Below are positions 1 through 7,992 of a DNA stretch of 15,011 bases, piece after piece. Made by a program: the position numbers and the translations under genes. The notes under the pieces are model-generated. The model searched no databases. It saw nothing but the letters and a program-made list of their open reading frames with translations, and was not told the DNA's origin. The DNA is from Sandaracinaceae bacterium (GTDB taxonomy: Bacteria > Myxococcota_A > Polyangia > Polyangiales > Houyiibacteriaceae), in assembly GCA_012514415.1 (NCBI GenBank), contig JAAZAH010000156.1:1-15011 (forward strand), read 5' to 3'. Numbering within the stretch: position 1 is the first letter of the stretch; every line of letters begins with the position of its first letter.

Positions 1-1853
1 CGAAGCGCCTCGAATCGCTTCGCGCTCAAGAGGCCGCCGAGGAGGCGCGGCGCGAAGCGGAGGCGGTGCGCGAACAGGCCGCGCGCGAACAGGCCGCCCG
101 CGAGGAAGAGGAAAGGCAACGAGCGCGCGATCGGGAGGAGCTTGAGCGCGCCATCCGCGAAGATCGCTGCACGCTCTTTCATCACGTGAAGGACGAGGCC
201 ACGGGCAGCTATATCAACCTCTACGAATGCGAGGGGATGGGGTTCTTCTTTGGGTCTCCGATCCTCGTCGAGAAGGACGCTCGGATCCTCTATCGCCCGG
301 GGAGCCAGCGCCGAGATGAAGACGCGAAGGTGGAGCACGGTCCGATCGTCGCCATCGCTGAGGTGCGCTTCTCACCCAACCCGCATGTCGATGTGCTCAC
401 CGCGGAGCCTAGGCCGACCGGCGGGGCTCATGCCCGGATTCGCTTCGATGCTCGCGGCGCGCACCTGCTCACCGTCCTCGGCGATGACTGGGAATATAGC
501 TCCTTTCTTGATGACTATATTTATTATGATCTTCGTGAAAACTATTCGTTTATTCCAACGATCGTCTCGCCATATAGAGAGCCGGAGACTAGCTTCGCTA
601 GCGTCGAGATCGACTTCGATTTTGAGCTCAATGACGTGGTCTGCTTCGGGCGACCAGCGCTCTGGGATGAAGCTGAGCTCCGCTATGAATGCCATCCCGA
701 AGCGCTCGCCGATTTCGAGAAGACGCAGACTGAGCGCGTGCGCGAGTACCTGCGTCAGGGCGATCCGGCTGCGGCCTTTATCGAGCTGACGGAAAATACG
801 GACGACGCGCTCAAGGCCGAGGTCGTGAGCGCCTGTGGGGAGTATTATGCGCGCTCGCTCCGCGAGCTTGTACGCCGCCGGCGCCAGCTCAAATTGGCCG
901 CGCTCTGCAAAGCCAAATACGAATTCCGCGAAGATTGCGATGAAAATGAGCTCTTCGATGAGCTGTTCAAGTGGCTCACGGAGCAGGCCTTCGTCTGCGC
1001 CCCAGGCAGCCCGAGCGTGCAGAAGGTCGTCGACGATTATCACTATGAGGGGCTCACGCACGCTCTCCGCGACAATACGCGTCGGCCCGGCGCCGCCATC
1101 TCGGACTATTTCGAGTTCATCAAGCCGATCAAGGATCCGAAGCTCGCCGCCAAGGCCATGGCGGCGCTTAGACGGTCGAGCCCCATCGCGCCGCTCGAGA
1201 TCGCGATCGCTCAGCTCACCGAGAAGGGCGACGTGGCGGGGCTCCGCCGGCAATGGTCCGAGCTCTTTAGCCCCAAAGGGATGGACGCGACGACGGCGGC
1301 CGCGCTCAGGCGCAAGATCGACGAGATCATCAAGCGCATCGAGCACTCGTGGGAATTTTTCTGGAAGAGCTTTGACGCTGGGGGCTTCTCGATGCAGATG
1401 ACGATCGCCGACGCTGGGCGAAAATGCGCGGAGCTTAAGGGGCGCTGGGAGCTCGCGCGGGATCGGCGCTCTGGCGCCTGCTCGCTCGATGAGCTCGAAC
1501 TCCCTTACGACGAGAGGCATCCCGCGACCGTCGCGCTCTATGGCGAGGATGAGCACTCCCTGCCGGATGAGATCCGCATCCTCTGGAGGGGCGGGCGTGA
1601 GGATCGCGCCCGCCTCGACGAGCTCTATGAGTACCTCGTGAAGCGCTATCGTGAGCGCGATCTGGGCGAGAGCACCCAGCGCACCGTAGGCGAGGCTTCG
1701 GACGCTGAAGGAGCGCCCCGCGCCCCGCGGACCCTACGCACCACCACCTGGAACCTCGGCTCCCGGCGGCTCGTGATCGAGCGGGCGACGCTCAACGTCG
1801 AGGCCGGCGGCGAGAGCCCCGAGAGCGTCACGCTTATCCTCATGGAATGGTGA
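1..1853 (+). CDS. Hypothetical charged protein, N-terminus cut by window edge
   Basis: I do not recognise this protein. The reading frame is open from base 3, through the GTG at 66, to a TGA at 1851-1853, so the gene almost certainly begins left of the window and GTG 66 is probably not the start. The visible N-terminus is an Ala/Arg/Glu-rich stretch of about 50 residues typical of a long charged helix or coiled coil. It is followed by a mixed alpha/beta region. A Tyr/Phe-rich patch (about residues 143-175 counted from the GTG) is encoded by noticeably AT-richer DNA than the rest. The middle is Lys/Arg/Glu-rich and helical, and the C-terminus looks like a small beta-rich segment. No signal peptide, membrane segment or catalytic motif can be seen in the visible part. 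It converges with the lipoprotein gene that follows. The product is unknown; only the coding status is well supported. Confidence 0.75.
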   Translation, partial: KRLESLRAQEAAEEARREAEAVREQAAREQAAREEEERQRARDREELERAIREDRCTLFHHVKDEATGSYINLYECEGMGFFFGSPILVEKDARILYRPGSQRRDEDAKVEHGPIVAIAEVRFSPNPHVDVLTAEPRPTGGAHARIRFDARGAHLLTVLGDDWEYSSFLDDYIYYDLRENYSFIPTIVSPYREPETSFASVEIDFDFELNDVVCFGRPALWDEAELRYECHPEALADFEKTQTERVREYLRQGDPAAAFIELTENTDDALKAEVVSACGEYYARSLRELVRRRRQLKLAALCKAKYEFREDCDENELFDELFKWLTEQAFVCAPGSPSVQKVVDDYHYEGLTHALRDNTRRPGAAISDYFEFIKPIKDPKLAAKAMAALRRSSPIAPLEIAIAQLTEKGDVAGLRRQWSELFSPKGMDATTAAALRRKIDEIIKRIEHSWEFFWKSFDAGGFSMQMTIADAGRKCAELKGRWELARDRRSGACSLDELELPYDERHPATVALYGEDEHSLPDEIRILWRGGREDRARLDELYEYLVKRYRERDLGESTQRTVGEASDAEGAPRAPRTLRTTTWNLGSRRLVIERATLNVEAGGESPESVTLILMEW

Positions 1854-1922
1854 TCGACAGCGTCCGCCCTCGCAGCAGCTGTCCAGCTCACACGCCGGCG
1901 GAGCGTCGCTCAGCCTTCCTTT

Positions 1923-1954
1923 TCGGTGTGGTGTTGACGTCGTTCTCACACCGA
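1923..1954. repeat. Inverted repeat between convergent genes, possible weak terminator
   Basis: TCGGTGTG at 1923-1930 and CACACCGA at 1947-1954 form a perfect 8-bp stem with a 16-base loop. It lies in the 140-base gap between two convergent genes, where a bidirectional terminator would be expected. Neither strand has a U-run after the stem, so it is not a canonical rho-independent terminator. The octamer TGACGTCG also occurs twice here, at 1935-1942 and 1955-1962, exactly 20 bases apart. The role is not established. Confidence 0.35.
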
Positions 1955-1993
1955 TGACGTCGCCCGAACCGCGCCTCACATGCTCTTTTCACC

Positions 1994-3829
1994 CTACGGC
2001 TCGTCGACCGTTCCGCCCACCTCGCTCACATAGAACTCGCCGTTTCCAGTGTACGTGAGCTCAACCAGCGCATCCTCGCGCATTACCAGGCTGCCCGTGC
2101 CGCCGTTCACGTAAAGGGGGCCCTCCCAGAGATATCCTGCGGCAAGGATGCGTCGGCCATCCCTGGACATGGCGACATCTTTCCATTTGTGCTGCGGTCC
2201 CCTTGGATTCCAAGTGTTCCCGCCGTCGGTCGAGACGTACAGATGCTCGCCGTCGGCCGCGGCGAGGAGGATCGTTCCATCGGCCGATGAGGCGGCGGAG
2301 CTCCAGTATTTGCTTGGACCCCGCGCCGTCCACGAGAGGCCGCGATCGGTCGAAATGAAAATCGGCGTGTTCCGACCCACGAGAGTCAGGCGGCGACCAT
2401 CTTCGGACGACGCGGTTCCAATCCAGTTGTGATCGCCCGGGGCGCGTTCTAGCCACGTGTCGCCTCCATCCTCCGAGACATAGACGATGCGGGGGAGATT
2501 TGAGGCTGCAACGAGGATCTTTCCATCCGCCGAGCCGCTGAGCGAGACCCAATAGCCCAAAGGAGGTTCGCTTAATGGAGACCAGGTTTGGCCGAAGTTT
2601 AGGGAGCGATGGAGTCGCGCGCCCCGAATGGCTCCGATCACGATGCGGCCGTCGATCGACGAGAAGAGCTGTTGCCACATGCCCTGCACATGCCGCGAGG
2701 TCCACGTTTCTCCGGCATCGCTTGAGGTATAGAGGGTCCGGCCGGCGAGGGCCGCCGTGAGTCGCTCCCCATCCGCCGAGGAGACGATATCGAACCAATG
2801 ACCACTGTCGGGGGCGCGCTCCTCCCAAGTCAACCCGCCATCCCTCGAGATGAAAATTCCGCCTTCACTCGTGTCCGAGCGATAGGTGGCAAGGAGCGTC
2901 AAACCATCGGCCGACACGGCGCAGGATTCCCAACTGCGCTCGGGCCCGCGCGGGAAAAAGGTCGTGGGCACCGCGAGCGATCCGCGCGGGTAGCGGAAGG
3001 TTTGGTCGGCACGGGGGGTGATGCTGAGGGTACCGCCGCCGGTATGGATGACGCGGAGGGTGTCTCCGATTCGCAGCGCTTCGCTTGGGGGAAGGGTGAG
3101 CGTCAGATCGCCGTCGGTGGCGTCGATATAACCTGCGTTGGGCTCGGCCGAGGCATCCGCCGTGAGCTGATGCCAAGAGAGCGCGTCGCCGTGACAGACA
3201 TAGCGGACGCTCTCTCCCGCCGTGATCTTGACGCCGCCGCGCGGGCATTGTTCTCCGGGAGGCTCGGGGCTGAGCGTCACGCCCTCACCGTCGAGGCCGC
3301 TGCAGATGAAGACGGGCTCGCGGCTTCCGACCTCGAGCTTGATACCACCGGCGGCGCAGTTTTCACCGGGAGGCTCGGTGGCGATGGAGACGGTTTCGGT
3401 ATGGCCCTGACACACAAGGATGGGTTCGCCCTCGCCGACGCGGATCGACGCCCCCCCGGAGGCGCATTCTTCGCCGGGCTCAATCGGCTCGACGATGAGG
3501 GTTGCGGGCGGGCTTCCGTCTTTGCCATCACAGAGCGCGATCGGTTCGGCCCCCTCAATGTGGATCAGCGATCCGCCATGCGGGCATCGCTCGCCCGCCT
3601 CCGAGACGGAAATCGCACCGCTCCCTTGCGCCGGGTGGCAGAGGTAGACGAGATCCACCTTCTCGCCTCGTTGAATCTCGAGGCGCGACCCGCCTTCGCG
3701 GCAATTGGGCCCCGGAGGCTCATCGTGCGCGGTGAACTTGATCTCATCGGCGGAGCCGGAGGGTGAATCCTCACAGCCTACAAAAATGAGCGAGGTGAGC
3801 GCCCCAACCAAAAACAGCTTTTTATGCAT
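1994..3829 (-). CDS. Outer-membrane lipoprotein with five Cys repeats and an Asp-box (BNR-like) propeller
   Basis: This is a 611-residue predicted lipoprotein. The open frame extends upstream to 4048, but I chose the ATG at 3829. It begins a lipoprotein signal (two Lys, a hydrophobic core, then FVGC with Cys19) and sits just below a good promoter that the longer frame would contain. Residue +2 is Glu, compatible with outer-membrane sorting. Residues 37-215 hold five modules of about 38 residues, each with an ExPGxxC..GG start and a second Cys 17-21 residues later (Cys pairs 43/64, 82/100, 122/140, 158/176, 195/212). They resemble repeats known from myxobacterial lipoproteins (I believe the DUF7151 type, not checked). 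Residues 300-575 carry six Asp-boxes of the form SxDxGxTW (about 328, 369, 409, 452, 493, 533), the signature of sialidase/VPS10-like beta-propellers. No sialidase catalytic set is evident, so binding or adhesion is more likely than hydrolysis. Confidence 0.85.
   Translation of the reverse strand: MHKKLFLVGALTSLIFVGCEDSPSGSADEIKFTAHDEPPGPNCREGGSRLEIQRGEKVDLVYLCHPAQGSGAISVSEAGERCPHGGSLIHIEGAEPIALCDGKDGSPPATLIVEPIEPGEECASGGASIRVGEGEPILVCQGHTETVSIATEPPGENCAAGGIKLEVGSREPVFICSGLDGEGVTLSPEPPGEQCPRGGVKITAGESVRYVCHGDALSWHQLTADASAEPNAGYIDATDGDLTLTLPPSEALRIGDTLRVIHTGGGTLSITPRADQTFRYPRGSLAVPTTFFPRGPERSWESCAVSADGLTLLATYRSDTSEGGIFISRDGGLTWEERAPDSGHWFDIVSSADGERLTAALAGRTLYTSSDAGETWTSRHVQGMWQQLFSSIDGRIVIGAIRGARLHRSLNFGQTWSPLSEPPLGYWVSLSGSADGKILVAASNLPRIVYVSEDGGDTWLERAPGDHNWIGTASSEDGRRLTLVGRNTPIFISTDRGLSWTARGPSKYWSSAASSADGTILLAAADGEHLYVSTDGGNTWNPRGPQHKWKDVAMSRDGRRILAAGYLWEGPLYVNGGTGSLVMREDALVELTYTGNGEFYVSEVGGTVDEP
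3185..3721 (-). repeat. Region encoding five tandem Cys-pair modules in the lipoprotein
   Basis: Five consecutive modules of about 38 residues share the pattern P-G-x-x-C-x-x-G-G followed by a Gly turn and V/I-C-x-G. The last four are the most alike, with 17-18 residues between the two cysteines; the first has 21 and is the most diverged. The regular pitch points to internal duplication. The even number of cysteines per module suggests one disulphide each, fitting an exported location. Confidence 0.7.
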
Positions 3830-3853
3830 GGTTCTTGCCAAGTGTGGGCACGA

Positions 3854-3882
3854 TTTATCCTCGGTTGCAAAATTTGTGTCAA
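3854..3882 (-). promoter_or_regulatory. Sigma70-like promoter of the Asp-box lipoprotein gene
   Basis: On the - strand, a perfect TTGACA (-35, 3877-3882) is followed by a 17-base spacer and GATAAA (-10, 3854-3859, four of six consensus bases). Initiation about seven bases below the -10 would leave a leader of roughly 18 bases before the ATG at 3829. The segment is AT-richer than its surroundings. No strong Shine-Dalgarno is seen in that short leader. Confidence 0.65.
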
Positions 3883-4405
3883 CATAAACACCGCCTGCCT
3901 CAATGCCCGCGGAGGCCGCTGTCCGGGGGAGACGAACGCGCCGTACGCGTTGGATCCGCCCTTCTCTTCGCGCTCGCCCTCCGACCACATCCGAGCCGCC
4001 TCTGCGAGGGCCGCATTGAACGCCTCGCCCCCCTTTCACGTGGGCCACGGCTCGGCCGTCTTCTGAGCGAGCTCAAAAGCGCACGACAACGCGCGAGCCG
4101 CAGCGGGCTTCCGGCTCTTCTTGAGTGCCACCGACTCGCGTGAACGTTGCCTCTTTCCGAGAGCTCGGCTTGGGCGGCGCCCTGCGTCCGTGCGCATGTT
4201 CGCGCTCAAGGCGTCATGGGTTGCTCACACGCGAAGACCGCGCGTTCTTCGAACCGCGTTCGACCTTGCTCGCTCCCTATTCGCCCAAAGGTTCGCGAAA
4301 CCCCGCGTCAAACGATCGCTGTCGCCGGTCCCGCGGATAGTTTGCTCGGATCGCCGGCTCTCTCCCGCTCGCCGCAGAATCATTCGCCAATTCCTCTTCG
4401 TGGGA

Positions 4406-4414
4406 TGCTATGAT
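4406..4414 (+). promoter_or_regulatory. Candidate extended -10 promoter for drmABC
   Basis: TGC followed by TATGAT (4409-4414) matches the extended -10 form TGnTATAAT with one mismatch. No good -35 hexamer lies 16-18 bases upstream, which is tolerable for extended -10 promoters. Initiation near 4421 would give a leader of about 124 bases before the ATG at 4545. An in-frame ATG at 4410 falls inside this hexamer, which argues against using it as the start of drmA. Confidence 0.4.
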
Positions 4415-4496
4415 CCCGCTCGCTTGGCCGCTTCGGAGGAGCCCCGCCGAAGGCCTCTCTCTCCGGGATGATGCGCGCAGGCTCAAGCCCTCCATC

Positions 4497-4534
4497 GCTT
4501 CTCCACCTGCTTCTCCACCTCGCGCTTTGAGGTG
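4497..4534 (+). promoter_or_regulatory. Tandem repeat and hairpin covering the drmA ribosome binding site
   Basis: The 12-base unit GCTTCTCCACCT occurs twice in immediate tandem (4497-4508 and 4509-4520). The end of the second copy, CACCTC (4516-4521), is perfectly complementary to GAGGTG (4529-4534), the only good Shine-Dalgarno of drmA, across a 7-base loop. The first copy also contains CACCT and could pair with five bases of the same site. The Shine-Dalgarno is 10 bases from the ATG. This layout would allow ribosome access to be blocked; that is an inference, and a 6-bp stem is only moderately stable. Confidence 0.4.
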
Positions 4535-4544
4535 CCCCCAATCC

Positions 4545-7500
4545 ATGTCTACCAAACGCAGTGTAGTTGAAGTCCGCGCCGCGCTCCTTGACGCGCTGAA
4601 GGCCGATCTGATTGGTCCGTTCCTCCCTGAAGATCATCCCGGGGGCGGAGAGGAGACACTCTCTCTTCCGCCCTCGCGCTGGTACCTCACTGGGTTTTTG
4701 GCGCCCAAAGCAGGCGCCATTCCTGACGTCGACGATCAAGACTCGCAGGGCGAGCTCGCGGTCGGGGTCGAGGGCCAGGCCGACGATGAGGGTGTGGTCG
4801 AGCCCGAGCCCTCACGGACCAGGAGATTCCCGGCCTCGATGGGCCTCAGCGTCTATTTACCACCCGCGCGCGGGGAAACGGCGGATTTCATCGAGGTCGC
4901 CATCCGCTACGCCAACTACGACCCGGTCGAGATCTACGAAGATACCAAGGCGAACGCGTTCACGGGCTGGAAGCGCGTCGCTCATGCGCCCGACCCTGTG
5001 AAGGTTCCGCTTGACCGAGAGCGGCTCCGCCATCCCGACGGCATCTCGATCCCGGGGACGGTCGGACTTCGCATCCGAGGCGAGCTCCGCACGACCGATC
5101 ACGAAGGCTTCGAGCGTGGAACGCGTGTGCTCAGCATCTTCCTCGTCAATGAGCGCACGCCCGAAACGGTGCATCGCGATCGCGCGTTCGTCTTTCAGGT
5201 CGAGATGACGCTCCGCTACGAAGGGGGCTTCCTCGATCGATCGAACCGGCGCGGCGAGACAAGCCGTGATTCCGACCAAAACATCTTGGCGCTCCAGTTT
5301 CGAGATCGGACCGAATGGGCGGTGGGTCATAACACAAGCGTTGAAACGCCGACGCCTGATCCTGACGGGCGCGTCCGAACGCTTCGCACCACCCAGCTCC
5401 CCTCGCACGAAGTGAAGCCGATGCAGCACCGGCAGGTGTCCGATGTCGTCCTCGAGATGCAGACGCTCAGCCGGATGCGCGATGGAAAGCTTCTCGAGCG
5501 GGCGCTCGCTCCGCTTGTCGATGCGTACGAGGAGTGGATCGAGTCCCAGCGCAAAATCCACCTTCCTCGAACCCCCCTCGAGACGACGCGCGACCGCCTG
5601 GTTGCGCGTGCCGCGTACGCGAAGAAGCGGATGCATGAGGGCATCGCGCTGCTCCGCGACGACGAGCAGGTGCGCCATGCGTTCACGCTCGCGAACGAAG
5701 CGATGCACCTTCAGGCGATGCAGGCGGATGCGGTGCGGGAAGATCCGCGCTACCGAGGCGGAGCGCAGCCCGCGTGGCGCCTCTTTCAGCTCGCCTTCGT
5801 GCTGATGAGCCTCCCCTCGATGGCGGATGCCAAGCATCCCGATCGAGGCACGGCCGATCTCATCTATTTCCCGACCGGGGGCGGAAAGACCGAAGCCTAT
5901 CTCGGACTCATCGCCTTCACCCTCATCCTTCGAAGGCTCCGCGGCGCGAACCGGCCCGATGAGGGGCGCGGCGTCGCCGTGATCCTTCGCTATACCCTCC
6001 GCTTGCTGACGCTCGATCAGCTCGCGCGCGCGGCGACGCTCATTTGTGCGCTCGAAGCCATCCGCCGCAAGCAGCCGCACGTCCTCGGTGATCATCGCTT
6101 CTCGATTGGCCTCTGGGTCGGAAAGAGCGCCACGGCCAACCGGCTAAAAGAGGTCCATCAAAGCCTCCTCGATTATTCGCCCGGGAGACAAGACTCGCCC
6201 TTTCCGCTCCCAAGCTGCCCGTGGTGCGGCGCTGCGATCAAGGTCGAAAACATCAAGCTCGTCGATCGCTTGGGGCAGCCCTCCAAGACCAAATACGAGC
6301 GCGCCGTCGTCTATTGTCCCGACTTTAAGTGCGGATTTAGCGAGCGGAGCGCGCGAGGCGAGGGGCTCCCGGTGCTCTTTGTCGACGAGCAGATCTACCA
6401 GGAGCTTCCGGACTTCCTCGTCGCGACCGTGGATAAATTCGCGATGCTCCCTTGGCGCGCCGAGGCGGGAATGCTCTTTGGGCGCATCACCCATCTGGAT
6501 AAAGACCGCGCCTATGGTGTGAAAGACAAGCCTCCGTCAAGCGCGCTCAGCCTCCCCGAGGGGCTTCTCCCGCCCGAGCTCATCGTCCAGGACGAGCTTC
6601 ATCTGATTAGCGGGCCGCTCGGGACGATGGTCGGGCTTTATGAGGCCGCGATCGACTACCTCGCCGAGCGCGAGGTCGGCGGCGTGAGGTATGCGCCCAA
6701 GGTGGTCTGTTCGACAGCGACCGTTCGGCGCGCGCGCGAGCAGATCAAGGCCCTTTTCAATCGCGATTCGGCGATCTTTCCGCCGCTCGGCGTGAACCAC
6801 GGCGACAATTTTTTTGCCGAGATCGCGCACGATAAACCGGGACGGCTCTACGTCGGCGTCGGCGCTCCGGGCCGCGCGCTCCGGGCCGTCTCCGTGAGGA
6901 CCTACGCGACGCTCCTTGCGGCAGCACAAAAGCATTTTGACCCCAACGGGCGCCCCGAGCAGCCGGCCGATCCCTACATGACGCTCGTCGGCTATTTCAA
7001 CAGCCTGCGCGAGCTCGGCGGCATGCGGAGGCTCGTCGAGGATGAGGTGAGGCGGAGGATCGCGCAGTTCGACCGAGGGAAGAGGCCGCACGATTTCAAC
7101 GGCCCACACCCGTGGGCGGCGGACCGCGCGCTCAAGGAGCCGGCCGAGCTCACCTCGCGTGAGAGCACCGGGCGGGTCAAAGAGACGAAGCATCGCCTCG
7201 CCGCGCGCTATGCCGCCAAAGAACCCGAGCCGCTCGACGTCGTCCTCGCCTCGAGCATGATCTCGGTTGGTCTCGATGTCGATCGACTCGGTCTGATGGT
7301 CGTCACCGGCCAGCCCAAGACAACAAGCGAATACATCCAAGCCACGAGCCGTGTGGGGCGAGCCTATCCTGGACTCGTCGTCACCTGCCTGAACCTTTTT
7401 AAGCCGCGCGATCGCTCGCATTTCGAGCGCTTCGTGACCTACCACCAGAGCTTTTATCGCGACGTCGAAGCGACGAGCGTCACGCCCTATAGCGGTCAGG

Positions 7501-7949
7501 CGATGGAGCGGGCGCTCGCTGCCACGATGATCAGCATGATCCGCCATGCGATCCCCGAGATGCAGCCGCCCGACGGCGTGATGAATCTCCACGAAAATCG
7601 CGACGCGGCGGAAGCGATCCTCGAGTGGATCATCGCGCGCGCCGAAAAACATCGCGAGTATACCGATGAAGGTCAAACGCGAATCGCCGAGGAGATTCGA
7701 AGACGCGGCCGCAGCTTCCTCGACGCGTGGGAACGAGTGATTGATCGCGCGAAGGAAGGAGGAAAGCGCATTTACAGCCGCTACGATCGCGCGGGAGAAG
7801 GGCGGTCACTTCTTTTCGTGGCGACCGATCCGCTCCCCGAAGATCACAACGAGCGGCATTTCCAAGCGCCGACTTCGATGCGCGATGTCGAGCCCTCGGT
7901 CCATGTCTGGCCGCAATTTATTCCGCTCGACTCCCCAAAGAACCCCTGA
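4545..7949 (+). CDS. drmA: DISARM-type helicase DrmA
   Basis: This 1134-residue SF2 helicase is read as the motor of the DISARM anti-phage core, which acts with DrmB on DNA. The start is set at ATG 4545, after GAGGTG; the frame runs up to ATG 4410, but that part is low-complexity and overlaps a promoter. The N-terminus carries a DALKADLIGP..SRWYLTGF segment that I associate with DrmA. The helicase motifs are complete: Walker A PTGGGKT (443-449), a motif Ia-like RYTLRLLT (482-489), motif II DELH (683-686, DExH type), motif III STAT (723-726), motif V SVGLD (907-911) and motif VI QATSRVGR (932-939, two Arg). A four-Cys zinc-ribbon candidate (C558-x2-C561, C591-x4-C596) is inserted between motifs I and II. 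The C-terminus ends in a SMRDVEP-type segment. The drmB and drmC genes follow directly. The alternative is another DUF1998-associated helicase; the trio makes DrmA the best reading. Confidence 0.85.
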   Translation: MSTKRSVVEVRAALLDALKADLIGPFLPEDHPGGGEETLSLPPSRWYLTGFLAPKAGAIPDVDDQDSQGELAVGVEGQADDEGVVEPEPSRTRRFPASMGLSVYLPPARGETADFIEVAIRYANYDPVEIYEDTKANAFTGWKRVAHAPDPVKVPLDRERLRHPDGISIPGTVGLRIRGELRTTDHEGFERGTRVLSIFLVNERTPETVHRDRAFVFQVEMTLRYEGGFLDRSNRRGETSRDSDQNILALQFRDRTEWAVGHNTSVETPTPDPDGRVRTLRTTQLPSHEVKPMQHRQVSDVVLEMQTLSRMRDGKLLERALAPLVDAYEEWIESQRKIHLPRTPLETTRDRLVARAAYAKKRMHEGIALLRDDEQVRHAFTLANEAMHLQAMQADAVREDPRYRGGAQPAWRLFQLAFVLMSLPSMADAKHPDRGTADLIYFPTGGGKTEAYLGLIAFTLILRRLRGANRPDEGRGVAVILRYTLRLLTLDQLARAATLICALEAIRRKQPHVLGDHRFSIGLWVGKSATANRLKEVHQSLLDYSPGRQDSPFPLPSCPWCGAAIKVENIKLVDRLGQPSKTKYERAVVYCPDFKCGFSERSARGEGLPVLFVDEQIYQELPDFLVATVDKFAMLPWRAEAGMLFGRITHLDKDRAYGVKDKPPSSALSLPEGLLPPELIVQDELHLISGPLGTMVGLYEAAIDYLAEREVGGVRYAPKVVCSTATVRRAREQIKALFNRDSAIFPPLGVNHGDNFFAEIAHDKPGRLYVGVGAPGRALRAVSVRTYATLLAAAQKHFDPNGRPEQPADPYMTLVGYFNSLRELGGMRRLVEDEVRRRIAQFDRGKRPHDFNGPHPWAADRALKEPAELTSRESTGRVKETKHRLAARYAAKEPEPLDVVLASSMISVGLDVDRLGLMVVTGQPKTTSEYIQATSRVGRAYPGLVVTCLNLFKPRDRSHFERFVTYHQSFYRDVEATSVTPYSGQAMERALAATMISMIRHAIPEMQPPDGVMNLHENRDAAEAILEWIIARAEKHREYTDEGQTRIAEEIRRRGRSFLDAWERVIDRAKEGGKRIYSRYDRAGEGRSLLFVATDPLPEDHNERHFQAPTSMRDVEPSVHVWPQFIPLDSPKNP

Positions 7950-7992
7950 GCCTCCGAAACGCCTCTCTCTCCCGACCCTCTAGCGATCTCGA

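Larger units (their letters stand above)
3830..4544. other. Divergent intergenic region, 715 bases
   Basis: This region lies between the leftward lipoprotein gene and the rightward drmA gene. Its left end holds the lipoprotein promoter and its right end holds the drmA promoter and leader. The central part (about 3890-4400) contains open frames on both strands, but they are Arg/Ser/Pro-rich, overlap each other and lack convincing start signals, so I consider them non-coding. I see no tRNA, mobile element or CRISPR repeat in it. Confidence 0.55.

Noticed and set aside
372..1556. Long open frame (394 residues) on the - strand inside the first gene
   Set aside because: It is antisense to a frame open from the window edge to 1853, Arg/Glu/Leu-biased as expected for a GC-rich shadow, and has no recognisable domain.
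2798..3766. + strand frame (322 residues) opposite the Cys-repeat region
   Set aside because: It only mirrors the repeat-rich lipoprotein sequence; the - strand product has a signal peptide, promoter and domain signatures.
3830..4048. Longer start for the Asp-box lipoprotein at 4048
   Set aside because: It would put 73 Arg/Gly-rich residues before a clear lipoprotein signal peptide and would contain the TTGACA/GATAAA promoter.
3890..4400. Small genes in the divergent intergenic region
   Set aside because: The candidate frames overlap on both strands, are Arg-rich, and have no convincing Shine-Dalgarno or domain.
4410..4544. Longer DrmA N-terminus starting at ATG 4410
   Set aside because: The extra 45 residues are low-complexity and Pro/Arg/Ser-rich, the ATG lies inside a -10-like hexamer, and ATG 4545 has a proper Shine-Dalgarno and starts the family-like sequence.
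6537..7676. Long - strand frame (379 residues) inside drmA
   Set aside because: It is antisense to conserved helicase motifs II to VI; its Arg/Asp/Leu-biased composition is that of a shadow frame.
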